From positions 1 through 64,000 of the forward strand of contig WTGF01000053.1 in NCBI GenBank assembly GCA_011525385.1: a stretch of DNA of 64,000 bases, written 5' to 3'. This DNA comes from Chloroflexota bacterium. Lineage in GTDB: Bacteria; Chloroflexota; Anaerolineae; Aggregatilineales; Phototrophicaceae. The notes beneath the pieces are model-generated. The model did not search any database. It was given only the letters and a program-made list of their open reading frames with translations, and was not told where the DNA came from. Shown here piece after piece: positions 62,021 through 64,000 of this stretch (positions are counted from its first letter, which is position 1; each line of letters opens with the position of its first letter). The position numbers and the translations under genes are program-made.

Positions 62021-62106
62021 TTCAAGCCGCTCGGCGCGTAACCTGCGAAAAGGTCAGCCAGGCTCACACAAATAATAAGCCTTCTCGTCGCATGAGCGAC
62101 GCGGTT
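62021..62106 (-). repeat. Repeat family D, copy 4
   Basis: This copy has the same orientation as copy 3. The hairpin is CGTCGC-TCAT-GCGACG. It begins within three bases of the glycosyltransferase stop and ends 18 bases before the Wzz-like start, so it lies inside a probable operon. The 3' half has CAGGTTACGCGCCGAGCGGC. Confidence 0.75.
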
Positions 62107-62108
62107 TA

Positions 62109-63242
62109 TTAAAATAGAGGATCTTGCCAGGCAAAATCCCCGCCATTCTGATGCGCATGCCAGGCTTGCTCGACAAAAGCAGTGATTTTCCGGGAAAAGA
62201 CGCTTGTATCAAATTTGAGCGCATGCCGACGAATCTGCGCGGGGTCGTAAGCGCCGGCGTCAAACCGCGCCATGACGGACTTCAGGCTGCCTACGGACAT
62301 GCTATCGAAATGCTCGCCAGTGACGCCGGGCAAGACCGTATCGAGCGCGCCGCCGCCTTTGAAAGCGATGACGGGTCGCCCGGCGGATTGCGCTTGCACA
62401 GTGGTGATTCCAAAATCTTCCAGACCGGGAAACAGAAGCGCTCGGCAGCGGGCTATGAGCCGGGGCAGATCCTTGTCAGGCACGTAGCCCAGGAATTCGA
62501 CAGTTTCCCCCGCGATTGATTTCAGCCGTTCCAGATCGCGTCCGCGACCGGCGATCTTCAAGGGCAGACCCAATTCGCTCGCTGCTTGTACCGCAAGATC
62601 AATGCGCTTGTAGGGAATCAGGCGAGACACTACCAAATAGTAATCTTCGATTTCCATCTGAAGGGCGGGTTGAAAACGCGAGGTATCTACCGGCGGGAAG
62701 ATGATGCTCGATTCGCGGTCATAAAAGGTCTTGATACGCCGACGTATCGCGCTGCTGATGGCAATGAAATGCGAAACGCGTTGCGCAGCGGCATAGTCCC
62801 AGCGACGCAGCAGATTGACGAGTGGCCGAATTAGCATCTCTGTTGGCTTGCCCAATCCCTCGCCCCCCAGGTAGTTATCGAGTTGCCAGACATAGCGCGT
62901 GGGCGCGAGGCAATAGCAGATATGCACTGTCGAGTCATCAAACTGCAGGCCGTGGCAGAAGCCGCTTTTGTTGCTCAGCACCACATCAAATTCCTTCAAG
63001 TACAGCCCGTTCCAGGCTAAAGGGTAGAAGGGCAAGTAAGGTTGATGTCGACGATGAATAATGGGCAAATTATCGATCCATAGCGTGCGGATATCCCATT
63101 GCCGATAGCGTTCTGGCATGAGATCCGGCGCAAAGATACTCGTGAAAATTGGGCTTTGGGGATATTTGTGGACCAAAACCTCGAGTACGTCTTCCGCGCC
63201 GCCGATTTGATTCAACCAGTCGTGAACAAGCGCAATCTTCAC
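62109..63242 (-). CDS. GT-B glycosyltransferase (family 4-like)
   Basis: This is a 377-residue protein. The N-terminal half starts MKIALVHDWLNQIGGAE, the donor half starts near residue 203 (YYLVVSRLIPYKRIDLAVQA), and the EX7E-type motif is FPGLEDFGITTVQAQSAGRPVIAF (Glu near 290 and the sugar-nucleotide loop). Similar to mannosyltransferases of exopolysaccharide clusters. It is probably co-transcribed with the Wzz-like gene, with repeat D between them, and so is likely part of surface polysaccharide synthesis. Confidence 0.88.
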   Translation of the reverse strand: MKIALVHDWLNQIGGAEDVLEVLVHKYPQSPIFTSIFAPDLMPERYRQWDIRTLWIDNLPIIHRRHQPYLPFYPLAWNGLYLKEFDVVLSNKSGFCHGLQFDDSTVHICYCLAPTRYVWQLDNYLGGEGLGKPTEMLIRPLVNLLRRWDYAAAQRVSHFIAISSAIRRRIKTFYDRESSIIFPPVDTSRFQPALQMEIEDYYLVVSRLIPYKRIDLAVQAASELGLPLKIAGRGRDLERLKSIAGETVEFLGYVPDKDLPRLIARCRALLFPGLEDFGITTVQAQSAGRPVIAFKGGGALDTVLPGVTGEHFDSMSVGSLKSVMARFDAGAYDPAQIRRHALKFDTSVFSRKITAFVEQAWHAHQNGGDFAWQDPLF

Positions 63243-63313
63243 GCCGAACTCCAGTTAATCTGAGCCGAATAATACCATAAGTTTGGGACGCGGGTCATTA
63301 ATGGGAGTTGACT

Positions 63314-63988
63314 CTATGCAGTGCAGGCGCTCAACAATTCGCGCACAGGTTTAAAGGTTGCGCGGTGGTATTCGCAGGGTCCGTGACGGTCCAGGGCATT
63401 GAGGTGCGCTCTAGTACCATATCCCTTGTTTTGGGCGAATCCGTATTCCGGATAACGATCTTCCAGCTCCTTCATGTATTTGTCGCGCCAGACCTTGGCA
63501 ATGATACTGGCGCAAGCGATGCTCAGCGAGAGTTTGTCGCCCTTGACTATGTTGCGCACCGGGTAATCTTGTTGTTCTGGCCAGGGCAAATAGTCGAGAA
63601 ACAAACAGTCCGGCGCCACGGGACGCCGTGCGAGCGCAGCACAAAGCGCGCGCCGCATGGCAAGCTTGGTGGCGCTTATGATGCCGTAATCGTCAATCTC
63701 TTTCGCGCCGCTATGACCGATACCCCAAGTACTGGCGATTTCTTTGATAATGACGTCGGCCGCCAGGCGCTGGGTGGCATTCATCTCTTTGCTGTCGCGG
63801 GCTCCTTTCAGGACTACAGGGAGGTCGTCTCGATGCAGGGGCAGGGCCACGGCCCCCGCCGCTACTGGGCCGGCCAGCGGACCTCGGCCGGCTTCGTCCA
63901 TGCCTATGATGACCCGGCATCCAGCCGCAAAATATTCTTTCTCGAAGCGCAGGCTGGCAGTCTTGGGCGTCCTAGTCTCTCTTTTCAT
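63314..63988 (-). CDS. rnhB: Ribonuclease HII
   Basis: This enzyme removes RNA from RNA-DNA hybrids; 224 residues. Catalytic acids are visible in GMDEAGRGPLAGPVAAG (the Asp-Glu pair, about 24-40) and in LSIACASIIAKVWRD. The usual LKGARDSKEM block is present. The ATG at 63988 has GGGGA upstream; a GTG at 63997 is in frame, and the frame may extend beyond the window edge. It is a single gene on the minus strand. Confidence 0.93.
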   Translation of the reverse strand: MKRETRTPKTASLRFEKEYFAAGCRVIIGMDEAGRGPLAGPVAAGAVALPLHRDDLPVVLKGARDSKEMNATQRLAADVIIKEIASTWGIGHSGAKEIDDYGIISATKLAMRRALCAALARRPVAPDCLFLDYLPWPEQQDYPVRNIVKGDKLSLSIACASIIAKVWRDKYMKELEDRYPEYGFAQNKGYGTRAHLNALDRHGPCEYHRATFKPVRELLSACTA

Positions 63989-64000
63989 AGTCCCCACGAC

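Overview
The window is a gene-dense, GC-rich bacterial chromosome segment with no rRNA, tRNA or CRISPR array that I could find. It most likely comes from a member of the Chloroflexota (Anaerolineae-like). That is an inference from the Pro/Thr-rich SH3 surface protein, the long LivM, the mix of genes, and the many short dispersed repeats with spurious ORFs. The lineage uses selenocysteine: two genes are readable only if an in-frame TGA is translated.

Layout. 0.3-9.8 kb: a drug/metabolite exporter, then on the minus strand a branched-chain amino acid type ABC system (two tandem binding proteins, LivH, a LivM with an extra ~300-residue membrane domain, LivG, LivF) ending in an APH-fold kinase. 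10.2-16.1 kb: a glycosyltransferase-like gene, two uncharacterised genes, an AhpD-like selenoprotein (CxxU), a possible 42-residue membrane protein missed by ORF calling, a thioredoxin-fused UGSC-partner protein and the UGSC selenoprotein itself. 16-27 kb: fabF, a TfoX-C protein, a tandem pair of M16 peptidases, a restriction-modification cassette truncated at both ends next to MITE-like repeats, an extended trmB, an MFS carrier, a PLP aminotransferase and the primary sigma factor. 27-33 kb: two membrane-associated proteins, modA-modB without modC, arsR-arsC with a palindrome inside the promoter, and a TPR protein.

33.5-47.2 kb is a glycan-use locus: an alpha-L-fucosidase (GH29), two related beta-mannosidase-type GH2 enzymes and a complete Dpp/Opp-type transporter (binding protein, two permeases, two ATPases). 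One GH2 gene lies inside the transporter operon. The likely role is import and breakdown of fucosylated mannosidic oligosaccharides. 47.3-64 kb: icd; a four-gene set for a 4-acylamino sugar (formyltransferase, GT2, acetyltransferase, WecE-type aminotransferase); RNase J; two orphan ABC ATPases; a phosphoribosyltransferase; a ComEA-like protein; lipA; a bactofilin; an SDR; a Wzz-like protein; a glycosyltransferase; and rnhB at the right edge.

Four short repeat families recur in the intergenic spaces. A has GTAGGGGCGAC ends. B is a GC-rich hairpin with AT-rich ends. C is about 145-170 bp with TCGGTTGAAA ends; three direct copies sit in the mannoside locus. D is about 90 bp, lies within 0-17 nt of a stop codon, and has a hairpin with compensatory base changes. 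The most interesting parts are the selenoprotein island at 13.2-16.1 kb, the degraded restriction-modification cassette, repeat family D, and the repeat-flanked modules of the glycan locus.
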